Positions 38,405-49,100 are shown, numbered from the stretch's first letter. The stretch: DNA of 64,000 nt from a bacterium (GCA_014803525.1 JAAVBP010000001.1:1-64000); one strand, 5' to 3'. Notes: a model not told the origin generated them from the sequence alone. Numbers and translations are program-made.

Positions 38405-38884
38405 TTACCAAATTGCCATATATACGCCATTTGAACGAAAGTTTGACGTATTGTTACGAATCGCCGACGCACAATCCGCGGCGCACCCGGCGGCGCATGC
38501 ATCTTCGTCTGAATACGCCTTGTAAAATACCCACCATGATGTCACCGGCCCGGCCAGGGAACACCAACACATCGTTCCAACATCTGCATCCGCCGAACGC
38601 AGGTGCGTGTTTGCATCACCCATCTTGGCCGTTGCGTCGGCGGTGTTGGTGTCAACCTCGTTACAGGTGGCAGCACCACGAATTGTACGAATCGATGTAT
38701 TCGGTATAACATCATAATTAAACGTTAACGTAAATGTCATATTCGCCGCATTATGCGTCACAGATACGGGATCCACAGATTTTTGCAGTATCGCAACCGC
38801 TGAATTATTATGCAGACACGTTGTCGCCGCAAATCCCGCCGTGGTCAGCAATGCCAACGATATCCCTGCCAATATGTGTTTCAT
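38405..38884 (-). CDS. Secreted Cys-rich protein, diverged paralogue of the DGR target
   Basis: Shares GxxCWCxxxxPxxSxWVFxxxxSxxxCxxxCAxxCxxxxR architecture. Confidence 0.7.
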   Translation of the reverse strand: MKHILAGISLALLTTAGFAATTCLHNNSAVAILQKSVDPVSVTHNAANMTFTLTFNYDVIPNTSIRTIRGAATCNEVDTNTADATAKMGDANTHLRSADADVGTMCWCSLAGPVTSWWVFYKAYSDEDACAAGCAADCASAIRNNTSNFRSNGVYMAIW

Positions 38885-38906
38885 TGTCTTTCTTCCTTTG
38901 TTTTCA

Positions 38907-39908
38907 TTAATCCGTTATGTGGTATGTTTTGTTATCTGATGTCTTGATATTTATTGTGCCCGCCACGCGTCCCGGCAATGCATTGATGTAACACATATCG
39001 CCACCCGGCGTCTTGATCGTCAGTGACGGCGTTACCTGGGGCGTGGCATAAACCGGAAATGATGCACCCGCCGATGTATGCATCGTACCCGCACCATCGG
39101 CGCATACCGGCGCACATGTTCCAACACCGGTATATCGCAAACCCGATTCGCACAACACCGCACACAGACCGTTAACTGATTGTCCCGCATTGCAATCTGC
39201 GTGCATACCATATATGTCATATCCGTTGCCGCACGCACCCATGTCCGATGGCGTTAATGTTTCATCATGCGCGTGGATCTGATAAAAATCAGACGGACAT
39301 TCACCGCGCGTGCGCGACACGCACGTACCATCCGACAAATACTTGCCCGCACCACATAATGTCGCACCGAAATTTACCAACAAACCGTTGTATACCAAAT
39401 CGATATATTCTGGGTAATCATACCTGTTATATGAATTCGTACATTCTGATAAATCAGCCGATGGCGCGGCAAATGTCGCTTTTTCCGCTGTTGTCTTGTA
39501 AAATCCGTCGGGACATATGCGCTGTTCTTTGGGAACGCATTCACCGGCGACCAACTGTTTGTCGGGACCGCACAACGTTGCGCCAAAATTAATCAACACC
39601 CCATCATAAATCGGATAAAATTCCACCGGCATGAATGTCTTGGTGTATGAATTCATACATTGCTGTTTTAATGTAATTGATGTATATGTCGACGGGCCGA
39701 TCGTGGTTGTGTAATACCCCGCCGGACATTTGCCACGCACAATGTTGGTGCATGCACCACCCATAAACTGGCCCCCGGGACCGCATAATGTCGCGCCAAA
39801 CTTTACCACTGTCGCACCATGTGCATATAATGGTATCAGTGCCACTGATAAAAGTACCCCAACCCTCATAATACGTCCTACACTCGTTACCGCGCCGAAA
39901 ACCGACAC
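38907..39908 (-). CDS. Secreted Cys-rich protein with three FGATLCG repeats
   Basis: Signal-like N-terminus; three ~65-aa repeats (V(K/N)FGATLCG...C..CP..(F/Y)Y.T...C.NSY). Confidence 0.7.
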   Translation of the reverse strand: MSVFGAVTSVGRIMRVGVLLSVALIPLYAHGATVVKFGATLCGPGGQFMGGACTNIVRGKCPAGYYTTTIGPSTYTSITLKQQCMNSYTKTFMPVEFYPIYDGVLINFGATLCGPDKQLVAGECVPKEQRICPDGFYKTTAEKATFAAPSADLSECTNSYNRYDYPEYIDLVYNGLLVNFGATLCGAGKYLSDGTCVSRTRGECPSDFYQIHAHDETLTPSDMGACGNGYDIYGMHADCNAGQSVNGLCAVLCESGLRYTGVGTCAPVCADGAGTMHTSAGASFPVYATPQVTPSLTIKTPGGDMCYINALPGRVAGTINIKTSDNKTYHITD

Positions 39909-40086
39909 GTTATATTATGATACAATTGAACCCAGCCGCTTTCTGGGGCGGTTCAATGTTTGGTCACGGCACCTCACGCGACACCAAGAAGAATATAGCA
40001 AATTGCATTTCCAGGCAAGTGAATTTATTTCTATGAAAAAAATACTTGCAATTTATCTAAATGTAATATAATATACGTATCGCTCT

Positions 40087-40163
40087 GGGGTTGTAGCTCA
40101 GCTGGTTAGAGCGTCTGCCTGTCACGCAGAAGGTCGAGGGTTCGAGCCCCTTCAATCCCGCCA
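40087..40163 (+). tRNA. tRNA-Asp(GUC), CCA encoded
   Basis: CTGCCTGTCACGCAG anticodon arm; GGGGTTG/CAATCCC acceptor. Confidence 0.95.
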
Positions 40164-40316
40164 GAATAAGAAACATGCGTCCACAAGGACGTATGTTTTT
40201 TTATTTCGAAATATGATACAGGGGCGGCATCTGCGCCATGCCCAGACTAATTCCCCCACCAATCCACCAACAAAAAACCGGGGTAATCCCCGGTTTTAAA
40301 CAAATCACCAATCAAA

Positions 40317-41318
40317 TTATTTGATCAATTTGCCCATTGCAACGGCCGTATCGCCCATGCGGTTTGAAAAACCCCATTCGTTGTCATACCATGCCGTCAC
40401 GTGCACCAAACGGTCGCCCAAGACTTTGGTCTGGCCCGCATCAAAGATAGAGCTGTGCGCGTCATGTGTAAAGTCAATGGACACCAACGGTTTGTCGTTA
40501 TAACCGAATGTTTTAGATGCCGCCGCCTTCATCGCCGCATTTACCGCGTCAACAGTTGCGTCTTTTTCCAGGTTTACAACCAATTCAACAACAGATACGT
40601 CCGGTGTCGGAACGCGGATTGCCATACCGTCCAATTTGCCCGCCAATTTCGGCAGAACCAGACCAATTGCCTTGGCGGCGCCGGTGCTGGTCGGGATCAT
40701 GGACAATGCCGCGGCACGTGCACGACGGAAGTCTTTGTGATTTTTATCCAGCAACTGCTGATCGCCGGTGTATGCATGAACCGTTGTCATCCAGCCCGAT
40801 ATAATACCAAAGCTATCATCCAAGACTTTCGCAACCGGTGCCAGACAGTTTGTTGTGCATGACGCGTTGGAAACGATCAGGTCTGTGGATTTCAATGTAT
40901 CCTGGTTCACACCATATACGATTGTTGCGTCGGCACCTGCAGACGGGGCGGATACCAATACACGCTTTGCACCTGCTTCCAAATGAACCTTGGCCTTATC
41001 GGCGGCGGTAAAGATACCGGTGCATTCCATTACAACGTCGATATCCAATTCACGCCACGGTAATTTCAGCGGATCACGTTCGGCAATGCACTTTATTTTC
41101 TGATTGCCAACAACGATTGTGTCGCCTTCCAGTTTTACATCCATCGGCAGTTTGCCATGAACAGAATCATATTCCAACAGGTACGCGTTCTGTTCCGCCG
41201 GTGCCAGGTCATTAACCGCAACAAATTCGATATCGTCACGTCCCGATTCCAGTGCCGCGCGCAAAACCAAGCGTCCGATGCGACCGAAACCGTTAATAGC
41301 AACTCTTACTTTTGACAT
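40317..41318 (-). CDS. gap: Glyceraldehyde-3-phosphate dehydrogenase
   Basis: VAINGFGRIGR, SNASCTTNCLAPVAKVL. Confidence 0.97.
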   Translation of the reverse strand: MSKVRVAINGFGRIGRLVLRAALESGRDDIEFVAVNDLAPAEQNAYLLEYDSVHGKLPMDVKLEGDTIVVGNQKIKCIAERDPLKLPWRELDIDVVMECTGIFTAADKAKVHLEAGAKRVLVSAPSAGADATIVYGVNQDTLKSTDLIVSNASCTTNCLAPVAKVLDDSFGIISGWMTTVHAYTGDQQLLDKNHKDFRRARAAALSMIPTSTGAAKAIGLVLPKLAGKLDGMAIRVPTPDVSVVELVVNLEKDATVDAVNAAMKAAASKTFGYNDKPLVSIDFTHDAHSSIFDAGQTKVLGDRLVHVTAWYDNEWGFSNRMGDTAVAMGKLIK

Positions 41319-41424
41319 ATTTTTTCCTTTCGTTTTAATTCTATTGGACATACCTTATTTAACACCATAAATTTCAATATTACAATTGAATTTTATACTG
41401 TGGCCATATATAATTTCAGGCAAC

Positions 41425-42300
41425 ATGAATAAAAACGCCGTCATCATTGCGGGACCAACCGCATCGGGAAAGTCTGATTTTGCCCATGATTTAGCCAAAC
41501 GCGTGGGGGGCACAATAATAAATTGTGACAGTGTGCAAATATACGCCCATATCGAAACAATTTCGGCCAGTCCGTTTGCCGGACGCGATATCACACCTGA
41601 TATTGATGGTGTACCATATCGGCTGTTTTCCATTCTGGATTTGGGAAGGCAAATATCTGTCGCAGATTATCTGGACATGGCGCGCCGCGAATATAGTGCG
41701 GCAATATCCACCGGGCGAATCCCAATATTTGTCGGCGGCACCGGATATTATATCAATGCAATACTAAACGGAATTTCCCCCATGCCGGACATTGACGACG
41801 CAACGCGCCAACGCGCACGCAATATGGTGGCAAATGACATAAACGCCGCAAAAAAAATGTTGCCGGCGGATTTTACTGCGACCGACCCCCAGCGCATCGC
41901 CCGCGGGTTAGAGGTATTTTTGCAAACCGGCCGTCATATATCTGAATTTCAATCAATGCCACGCACGGGTGCGATATGCCCGGATGCGCGACGCATCTTG
42001 ATAAATCCGTCCCCAGATGTTTTGCGCCGGCGCATTGCCGCGCGAATTGAAAAAATGTTGGACGGCGCATCAATTGACGAAGCCCGCACAATAATCCAAA
42101 ACAGATGGAATGAAAATCGTGCAATCGGGGCGGCGCAGCTGTGCGCATATCTGCGCGGTGACATTTCACGTGACGAATGTATAAAAAATTGGATAACAAA
42201 AACCAACCAATATGCCAAACGCCAGCGAACATGGTTCCGTACCCAGTTCAGTGCCGATATAATATTAAAAGGCGCCGATGATATCGACGCCGTGATATAA
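41425..42300 (+). CDS. miaA: tRNA dimethylallyltransferase
   Basis: IIAGPTASGKSDFA, NCDSVQIY, FVGGTGYYI. Confidence 0.93.
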   Translation: MNKNAVIIAGPTASGKSDFAHDLAKRVGGTIINCDSVQIYAHIETISASPFAGRDITPDIDGVPYRLFSILDLGRQISVADYLDMARREYSAAISTGRIPIFVGGTGYYINAILNGISPMPDIDDATRQRARNMVANDINAAKKMLPADFTATDPQRIARGLEVFLQTGRHISEFQSMPRTGAICPDARRILINPSPDVLRRRIAARIEKMLDGASIDEARTIIQNRWNENRAIGAAQLCAYLRGDISRDECIKNWITKTNQYAKRQRTWFRTQFSADIILKGADDIDAVI

Positions 42301-42313
42301 AGGCTTAGCAATA

Positions 42314-42853
42314 TTATTTTTGTTTCGGGGCCTGTCCCGAAACAAGGCGGCGCTGCGACGCCTTGGCTTTTTTATACGCCTGGATGGCCGCCCAGTCATT
42401 AGACATGTACGCCTCGTTACGCAGGCGACGTGCAGAACGCTTAAGCGCTTGCGCGGCCAATAAATTCTGAATATACGAGAAATCATCCCAAAGTATTTTC
42501 TGTAATGCCAACATAGCATTGCGACGCGTTTCATAACGTTTGCTGCGCATTGTATACGCCGACAGATAATCGGCAACACTCTTTACAAATGCCTGTAAAA
42601 AACCAGGATTTGTACTTCTGGAATTGTCTTTGCACATCGTGCGGATGAATGTTTTTGTGTATAAAATCAGCTCTTCTTCTAATTTTACACTGTATGCGAC
42701 ATTTGCACGCCATGCGTTACGATTGTTATCATACGTAGAATACGAAGCACCATATCTCTCATATATACAATCACACAGGGCTGGTACATATTCCTTGCCA
42801 AATACTTGCTGTGCGGCACTTGGTTTTGTGCGACTATCACGATAAGACGCCAT
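42314..42853 (-). CDS. Conserved hypothetical, helical/basic
   Basis: Intact 179-aa ORF with RBS AGGAGGATAAAC. Confidence 0.55.
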   Translation of the reverse strand: MASYRDSRTKPSAAQQVFGKEYVPALCDCIYERYGASYSTYDNNRNAWRANVAYSVKLEEELILYTKTFIRTMCKDNSRSTNPGFLQAFVKSVADYLSAYTMRSKRYETRRNAMLALQKILWDDFSYIQNLLAAQALKRSARRLRNEAYMSNDWAAIQAYKKAKASQRRLVSGQAPKQK

Positions 42854-42916
42854 GTTTATCCTCCTGATTTTATACCATACATATGGTGTAATACAGAAAA
42901 ATCATTTTGTCAATAT

Positions 42917-43633
42917 CTATTTAGAACTTAATTCATAATATTTTTTCTGAATATACGTCAAAATTCCGGATTCATTTATCTTTTTGGAAAAGCGGACACA
43001 ATTTTCAAATTCGGTTGCCAACATGCCCCACCCTGAATATTCCCAGTCAATCACCCCAACCACATTCATCGTTTTTGGGTCGATTATGACATTATTGCAT
43101 ATATCGTTATGATTCCATCCATCACCATCACGATCACGCAAATCATCAATATCCGGGGCGCGCGCCGTATGTATAGAATGAATAAATTCACCGATTTGCG
43201 CCCCCCATCGCGGTGCATATTTGGCAATTGTGCGCGACGAATATGTGTTCATATTGCGCCCTGGAATAAAATCATACTTGTAAAAAGTATAACCGCCGGT
43301 ACGCACAACCGCAATCCGCGGTATGCGAATAGACGCCGTATCGGCCAGTGCATTTGTAATCCGCTGTTCCCGCATTATTTTTTCGGTCGGAATTGTCTTA
43401 TCATAAAACTTGCGAATCTTAAAGACATAACGCCGATCGACAATAAACCCGATATTCCATCCACCCTTGATCATCTGGGTGCGATTAAAATTCAATTCCG
43501 GATACGCACGCCGCAACGCATTATATTTCCGGCGCCAATCATATAATTTCAGGCGTCGAATATGCGCGCGACGGTCGCGCCCCGGCACCAAACAACATAA
43601 TACATTACACGTTTCAAAAAACAATTTCCACAT
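42917..43633 (-). CDS. Aminoglycoside phosphotransferase/choline kinase-like protein
   Basis: HNDICNNVIIDPKTMNVVGVIDWEYSGWG kinase signature. Confidence 0.8.
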   Translation of the reverse strand: MWKLFFETCNVLCCLVPGRDRRAHIRRLKLYDWRRKYNALRRAYPELNFNRTQMIKGGWNIGFIVDRRYVFKIRKFYDKTIPTEKIMREQRITNALADTASIRIPRIAVVRTGGYTFYKYDFIPGRNMNTYSSRTIAKYAPRWGAQIGEFIHSIHTARAPDIDDLRDRDGDGWNHNDICNNVIIDPKTMNVVGVIDWEYSGWGMLATEFENCVRFSKKINESGILTYIQKKYYELSSK

Positions 43634-43675
43634 GACGTAAATGGTATTGAAAAATTATAAAAAAACAAGTATTTT

Positions 43676-45886
43676 ATGAATATGTTTAATGCAGGCGATA
43701 TTGTAAAAGTCTTGATTCCAAACGCGGTGAATACCGGATATGACTATCGGTTAAATGCGATGGCGCAACTGGGGTCGTATGTTTCCGTTACTGTGATGGG
43801 GCGACCATATATCGGCGTTGTATACGGAATATCCGATGGCACAGTCCCACCAGAGAAGATAAAATCAACAACCGCGGTATTTCCTGACACCATGTCAATT
43901 GCCGATCTGCAGTGGATTCAGAAAATGTCGATGTGGACACTGATGCCGGCGGGCGCGGTATTGCGATTGATTATAAATGTCCCAGACGTATTTGCCCCGC
44001 CACGCATGGAACCGGTATATATATATAATACAGACGGATCAGGCGGCCGTATGACCGACAATCGCCAGGCCGTCGCCGACGCATTTGCCGCAAATGATTA
44101 TGCACCGATGACGATATCTGATATTCAAAATATATCACGGGTCAGTCGTACCGTCATCAACACGATGATCAAGAAAGATTTTTTAATCCAAACCGATGCG
44201 CGCCCGGTTCAATCCACCGATTTCTGTCACGAATACACCAATACCGGGGCCGGGATACTGACCCAGGAACAACAGGCGGCGGCGGATACAATCGGCACGG
44301 CGATATCAGATGATAAATTTTCAGTACACCTGATCGACGGCATCACGGGCAGTGGTAAAACCCATGTATATTTTGACGCGGCATGGCGCGCATACAGCCG
44401 CGGCGGCAGTGTTTTATTAATGATGCCTGAAATCGCATTAACGGCCCAGTTTATGGATCGGTTTACAAAACGCTTTGGCGCACCACCGGTGGTCTGGCAC
44501 AGTAATCTGACCGCGGCACGCCGACGTGAAATATGGCGCGGCGTCCTGCGCGGCGATGTAAGAATGGTTGTCGGAACGCGCAGTGCGCTGTTCCTGCCGT
44601 GGAAAAATCTGCGATTGATTGTGGTTGATGAAGAACATGACACATCGTACAAACAGGAAGACATGGGAAATTATCATGCGCGCGACATGGCCATACTGCG
44701 TGCAAAAATTGCTGGATTCCCCATAATTTTGGCCAGTGCAACGCCCGCCGCCGAAACACTGAACAATGCACAAAACGGCAAATATAATCATCTGCGCCTG
44801 ACATCGCGATTTGGCGGCGCATCCCTGCCCCGAATTGAAACGATTGATTTGCGCAGCGACCGCCCCACAGAATACACACCACTGGACGCGCCGGATACAA
44901 CATCGACGGGCGTGATAACAACGGCACTGCAAACCGCAATTGGCGAAACACTGGCCGCCGGGCAACAAACAATGCTGTTTATTAATCGGCGCGGCTTTGC
45001 CCCGATTGTACAATGTAAAAAATGCGGATATGTCGCAACCTGTCCGGATTGCAGTGTATCAATGACATATCATAAAAAACTTGGGAAATTACTGTGTCAT
45101 ATGTGCGGGCGAACCGCCCCGATGCCGGTTAAATGCCCAGACTGTGGCGACGCGATATCAACGCGCGGCGCCGGTATGGAAAAGATAGCAGAGGAAGTCG
45201 CCGCAAAATTTCCCGACGCGCGCATCGAATGTGTGTCCAGTGATACGATGATGTCGCGCGCGGCACTGGAAAGATTGGTGCACAAAATGGAATCCGGGGA
45301 AACAGATGTTATCATCGGGACCCAAATCCTGGCCAAGGGGCATCATTTTCCGAACCTGACACTGGTTGGGGTGGTTGATAGCGATATGGGGCTGTTCGGT
45401 ACAGACTTTCGCGCGGCAGAACACACGTTCCAACAATTGTTCCAGGTTGCCGGACGCGCCGGACGCGGCGAACACCCGGGACGTGTTCTGATGCAAACAT
45501 ATCAGCCAGATCATCCCGTACTGCGCGCAATATGTGAATGCGACCGCGATACGTTTATGAAAAATGATATGGATGGGCGACGCGCGGCAAAAATGCCCCC
45601 GTTTGGCCAACTGATCGCATTAGTGATCGAAGGACAAAAGGAAAGCGTATTGCAACGTTTTTGCGCCGATCTGGCGGCAGCCGCGCCAAGCCTGTCCGGG
45701 GGACGCATTATGGGGCCGGTACCGGCACAAATTTATCAAATACGAAACTGGTACCGGATGCGTTTTTTAATATCCGGTGGTGCCACAGCAAATCTGCAAC
45801 CGGTGGTGTCTAATTGGATTTCCCGCGTTCGCGTACCTGCAAACATCCGGGTCAAGATCGATGTCGGTCCCCAGAACTTTATGTAA
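43676..45886 (+). CDS. priA: Primosomal protein N' (PriA helicase)
   Basis: GITGSGKTHVY, VVDEEHDTSYKQ, CxxC zinc motifs, GTQILAKGHHFPNLTLVGVVDSD. Confidence 0.95.
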   Translation: MNMFNAGDIVKVLIPNAVNTGYDYRLNAMAQLGSYVSVTVMGRPYIGVVYGISDGTVPPEKIKSTTAVFPDTMSIADLQWIQKMSMWTLMPAGAVLRLIINVPDVFAPPRMEPVYIYNTDGSGGRMTDNRQAVADAFAANDYAPMTISDIQNISRVSRTVINTMIKKDFLIQTDARPVQSTDFCHEYTNTGAGILTQEQQAAADTIGTAISDDKFSVHLIDGITGSGKTHVYFDAAWRAYSRGGSVLLMMPEIALTAQFMDRFTKRFGAPPVVWHSNLTAARRREIWRGVLRGDVRMVVGTRSALFLPWKNLRLIVVDEEHDTSYKQEDMGNYHARDMAILRAKIAGFPIILASATPAAETLNNAQNGKYNHLRLTSRFGGASLPRIETIDLRSDRPTEYTPLDAPDTTSTGVITTALQTAIGETLAAGQQTMLFINRRGFAPIVQCKKCGYVATCPDCSVSMTYHKKLGKLLCHMCGRTAPMPVKCPDCGDAISTRGAGMEKIAEEVAAKFPDARIECVSSDTMMSRAALERLVHKMESGETDVIIGTQILAKGHHFPNLTLVGVVDSDMGLFGTDFRAAEHTFQQLFQVAGRAGRGEHPGRVLMQTYQPDHPVLRAICECDRDTFMKNDMDGRRAAKMPPFGQLIALVIEGQKESVLQRFCADLAAAAPSLSGGRIMGPVPAQIYQIRNWYRMRFLISGGATANLQPVVSNWISRVRVPANIRVKIDVGPQNFM

Positions 45887-45944
45887 TAATTGCGATTAGT
45901 ATTTTTTCCGATATAATATAAATAAACAATAAAAAGGAGAAAAT

Positions 45945-46286
45945 ATGTTTATAGAATACTTATCATTATTCATGATGTTTATGCTGTTGTGTGCATTTAT
46001 TTGCGCATTGATATGCATTCCGGTGTTTATCGCGAATGCGCGCGGCATATGTGGCGGACAAAAGACGGCCATCATGATATTGTCATGGCTGGGGATATTT
46101 TTTGGCGTGACATGGATCGTGGCGTTGATTTTATCATTGGTATGGCATGGCGATGGCGAATGCACAAAATGCGGATGCGGGTCCAGATTAGACGAATTGG
46201 AAAAGCTGGCCAAACTGTATAAAGCAAAGGTGATAACAAAATCAGAATATGATAAAATGAAGGCGAAACTGTTAAAGGATAAATAA
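45945..46286 (+). CDS. Superinfection immunity/SHOCT-like membrane protein
   Basis: Two TM segments plus C-terminal LDELEKLAKLYKAKVITKSEYDKMKAKLL (SHOCT-like). Confidence 0.65.
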   Translation: MFIEYLSLFMMFMLLCAFICALICIPVFIANARGICGGQKTAIMILSWLGIFFGVTWIVALILSLVWHGDGECTKCGCGSRLDELEKLAKLYKAKVITKSEYDKMKAKLLKDK

Positions 46287-46288
46287 AG

Positions 46289-46320
46289 AAAGCCCCAAAC
46301 GGGGCTTTCTTTATTTTATC
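46289..46320. terminator. AAAGCCCCAAACGGGGCTTT terminator
   Basis: Palindrome plus T-run. Confidence 0.8.
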
Positions 46321-46573
46321 GTGTATTTTGATTATCGTGCATGATTGTATGGTCTTGCTGTTTGCTTTCGGGTGTGTTACTTTCCACCTTCTTTTTTCCT
46401 TTTGACCATTTATCCAACAACTTTTCCAGCCATGATTTGCGTTCAAAGCGCGCCTGTTCTACCAGCTCAGCGCGACGCAGCTTTTCCTGCTCGTACTCGA
46501 TCTGCGCTTGCTGCATACGGTCATTGTGTATACGATAATTATTATCAGTAACAGTAATTTCATCTTTATCCAT
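46316..46573 (-). CDS. Hypothetical charged protein
   Basis: Promoter TTGCTT-N17-TATAAT upstream (minus strand), ORF with RBS. Confidence 0.5.
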   Translation of the reverse strand: MDKDEITVTDNNYRIHNDRMQQAQIEYEQEKLRRAELVEQARFERKSWLEKLLDKWSKGKKKVESNTPESKQQDHTIMHDNQNTR

Positions 46574-46795
46574 GTTTGCCCCCTTTGATATTTTACATTA
46601 ACAAAACGCACAGTTCGTTTGGCGGCGTTTTGCCATAAATTATAAAGTAATTATAACACAGTTATTTTCAGAAAGCAAATCTAGGTTTCGGTTAGGCATA
46701 TTTTGTCGTGCGTCCGCGTCAAAGATATATTGATGACGACAAGCGGTCTGAGTCCGTGCCCAGCACAGATCACGAACGACAGATAACTTTTGGAA

Positions 46796-47755
46796 TCACA
46801 CAACCTCGGTCACAGCGCGCAAGGCACCATCACGCGACAGTTGCACAACGCGGATCTTCTTTTTCATTTCTGCGATTAATTCACTGCGGCTGTATGCAGG
46901 CTGGGTGTGCAATATGCGATCAGCGAACGCAGCGTATGCGGCATCGGCACTTTCGGCATGAATTGTTGTATAAAAATGGTCATGGCCCGTCCCCAACATT
47001 TCCCACAACACCGCCGCATTATCTGTTGAAATTTCACCACCAATAATAACGTCCGGTGTCATACGCACAACCAAATCCAGCAATCGTGCATAATTAAATT
47101 CATTATTCTGTTCCGTGCGCGATAAAACAAAATGCACCCGATTTGCCTGGGGAACGCGGATTTCGCGCGCGTCTTCGACCGTGATTACACGACTGTTCTG
47201 GTCGATTAATTTCAGCATATGATTCAAAAACGTCGTCTTACCGGTGGCGGTGGCACCACTGATCAAAATAGGACTGCCGTCATTTATGGCACCCATCAAC
47301 CGGTCGTATGGATCATCGGGCCGCACATTGTCACGCGGTTTAACCTTTAATAAATCTTCACCACGTTTTAGGTGATAGTTTTCAAAACTGGTTTCCGCCG
47401 CATTTCCACCACGAATATTCATGGCAACGCCACCCGTCACATCATTTTCATCATACTGAACATTTGGCCCCGCAATGGCCGAGAAACGGTGATTCCCCGG
47501 CAATGTTGCATACACAACCGGGATGCCGTGCGTCGGATTAAATGGCCGCTCGTAAATATTTGCAATTGTGTGAATCAAATCGATTAAGTACTGTTTGCTT
47601 AAATTCGGCGCTTGGTACGCAACCCATGGCACGCGCGCGCCATGCAGACGCATCCAAACCTCGCCCGCGTGGTTGATTGCAATTTCCTCAACAAATGATG
47701 GTCTGTAAAACTCCTCTAATGGGCGCAACAAAGAATCCAATACTACATTAGCCAT
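46796..47755 (-). CDS. virB11: VirB11-type T4SS ATPase
   Basis: ISGATATGKTTFLNHML, VEDAREI, LRMTPDVIIGGE-like, GHDHFYTTIHAESA. Confidence 0.9.
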   Translation of the reverse strand: MANVVLDSLLRPLEEFYRPSFVEEIAINHAGEVWMRLHGARVPWVAYQAPNLSKQYLIDLIHTIANIYERPFNPTHGIPVVYATLPGNHRFSAIAGPNVQYDENDVTGGVAMNIRGGNAAETSFENYHLKRGEDLLKVKPRDNVRPDDPYDRLMGAINDGSPILISGATATGKTTFLNHMLKLIDQNSRVITVEDAREIRVPQANRVHFVLSRTEQNNEFNYARLLDLVVRMTPDVIIGGEISTDNAAVLWEMLGTGHDHFYTTIHAESADAAYAAFADRILHTQPAYSRSELIAEMKKKIRVVQLSRDGALRAVTEVV

Positions 47756-47830
47756 GCTTTGATTTTATCATAAATCCCCCCTTGAATCAAAAAGCTTTAT
47801 TTGATAAAATTAAAAAAAAGAGAGACAGAT

Positions 47831-48394
47831 ATGAAAAAATTCATGCTTTTTGCAACATGTTCCGCACTGATACTGGCCGGATGCAACACGGGCGGTGACA
47901 TGCCGTATAACACGACCGACTTTGCCCAGGGTGGCCCGGATGCACCACTGTACAACGAACGAACCAGTGAATTTATGCAATCCGACAACCAGTATTCAAA
48001 TATTGATTCATACAAACCCAAAACAGCCGAAGAAAAAGAACAAAACAGCAATCGATGGACAACGGCACGCATGGAAACCCGTTGGCAGGAATACAAGGGC
48101 GCAATGGTGCGCGTGCAAATCTTGCTGGGCAATACTGATATGCGCGAAATGCGTCTGCGCCTGATGCAGAATGCCGACGGCATGGACATCGATGGCGACG
48201 CACGTACAATTCTGGCCAAGGTGGCAGATTATGAAATGAAGCGCGTATGCGGCCGCAACGCCGACAGCATTGTCATGGTGTATGACCGACCGTCTTTTGA
48301 CGCGATGCGCCCCACCCCATTTTTCGATTATCGTATCGAAGCCGAAGGCGCAACCATGCGCGAATACGGATTCAGATGCGTGTACGCCAACTAA
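47831..48394 (+). CDS. Putative lipoprotein
   Basis: MKKFMLFATCSALILAGCNTGG lipobox. Confidence 0.65.
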   Translation: MKKFMLFATCSALILAGCNTGGDMPYNTTDFAQGGPDAPLYNERTSEFMQSDNQYSNIDSYKPKTAEEKEQNSNRWTTARMETRWQEYKGAMVRVQILLGNTDMREMRLRLMQNADGMDIDGDARTILAKVADYEMKRVCGRNADSIVMVYDRPSFDAMRPTPFFDYRIEAEGATMREYGFRCVYAN

Positions 48395-48462
48395 TTTAAT
48401 ATGGACACGCGATAAAAATAAATCTATACTGACACCATAACCAATAAAGAAAGGGGACAAAC

Positions 48463-48795
48463 ATGAAAAAAATTATGACAGCCGCCGCGATTTGCAGTGC
48501 ATTGACATTGGGCGCATGCGACAACAGCAAGGCTGGCGCCCAGAACGGCGACACGGTCGTTATTGACTTTGCAGGATTCCTGGGTGACGAACAATTCGAA
48601 GGCGGTACCGCCAACGGATTCCCATTGAAACTGGGCAGTGGCCAATTCGTTCCAGGATTCGAAGAACAACTGATCGGTATGGAAAAGGGGGAAACACGCG
48701 ATATTAATATCAAATTCCCAGAAAATTATGTACCGGGCCTTGCAGGCAAGGACGTTGTATTCAAGGTAACTGTCCAAGACATTATCAAAGAATAA
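48463..48795 (+). CDS. FKBP-type peptidyl-prolyl isomerase, lipoprotein
   Basis: Lipobox LGACDNS; FKBP motif VPGFEEQLIGMEKGETRDI. Confidence 0.8.
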   Translation: MKKIMTAAAICSALTLGACDNSKAGAQNGDTVVIDFAGFLGDEQFEGGTANGFPLKLGSGQFVPGFEEQLIGMEKGETRDINIKFPENYVPGLAGKDVVFKVTVQDIIKE

Positions 48796-48904
48796 AATAA
48801 GACCGCCGGATGGCGGTTTTTTTATAAACATACCCCCGAAAAAAAATAAAAAAATCCTATATTTTTTACTTGAAAACCCGTACATTTTTTAGTATATTTT
48901 GGCA

Positions 48905-49100
48905 AAAGAAACCTTGGTTCCCTGTTTTGGGGCGGGCTGTGGTTATGTATGCTACACCACAAGTCGGGATATTCATGCCTGGCACGAATATCTGAATGTA
49001 CGCTGCGAATTTATTCGTTTTATCGCAACGAACCAATCAACAGAATTAATGAACAACCGGATATACCAATTGTTCGCTTGATTGCAAGGGAGGCCTGAAA
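48905..49100 (+). ncRNA. Structured leader RNA, second family, copy 1
   Basis: Closing stem TTGGTTC(48914-48920)/GAACCAA(49030-49036) with four internal hairpins; TTGAAA-N17-TATATT promoter just upstream; covaries with copy 2. Confidence 0.7.
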
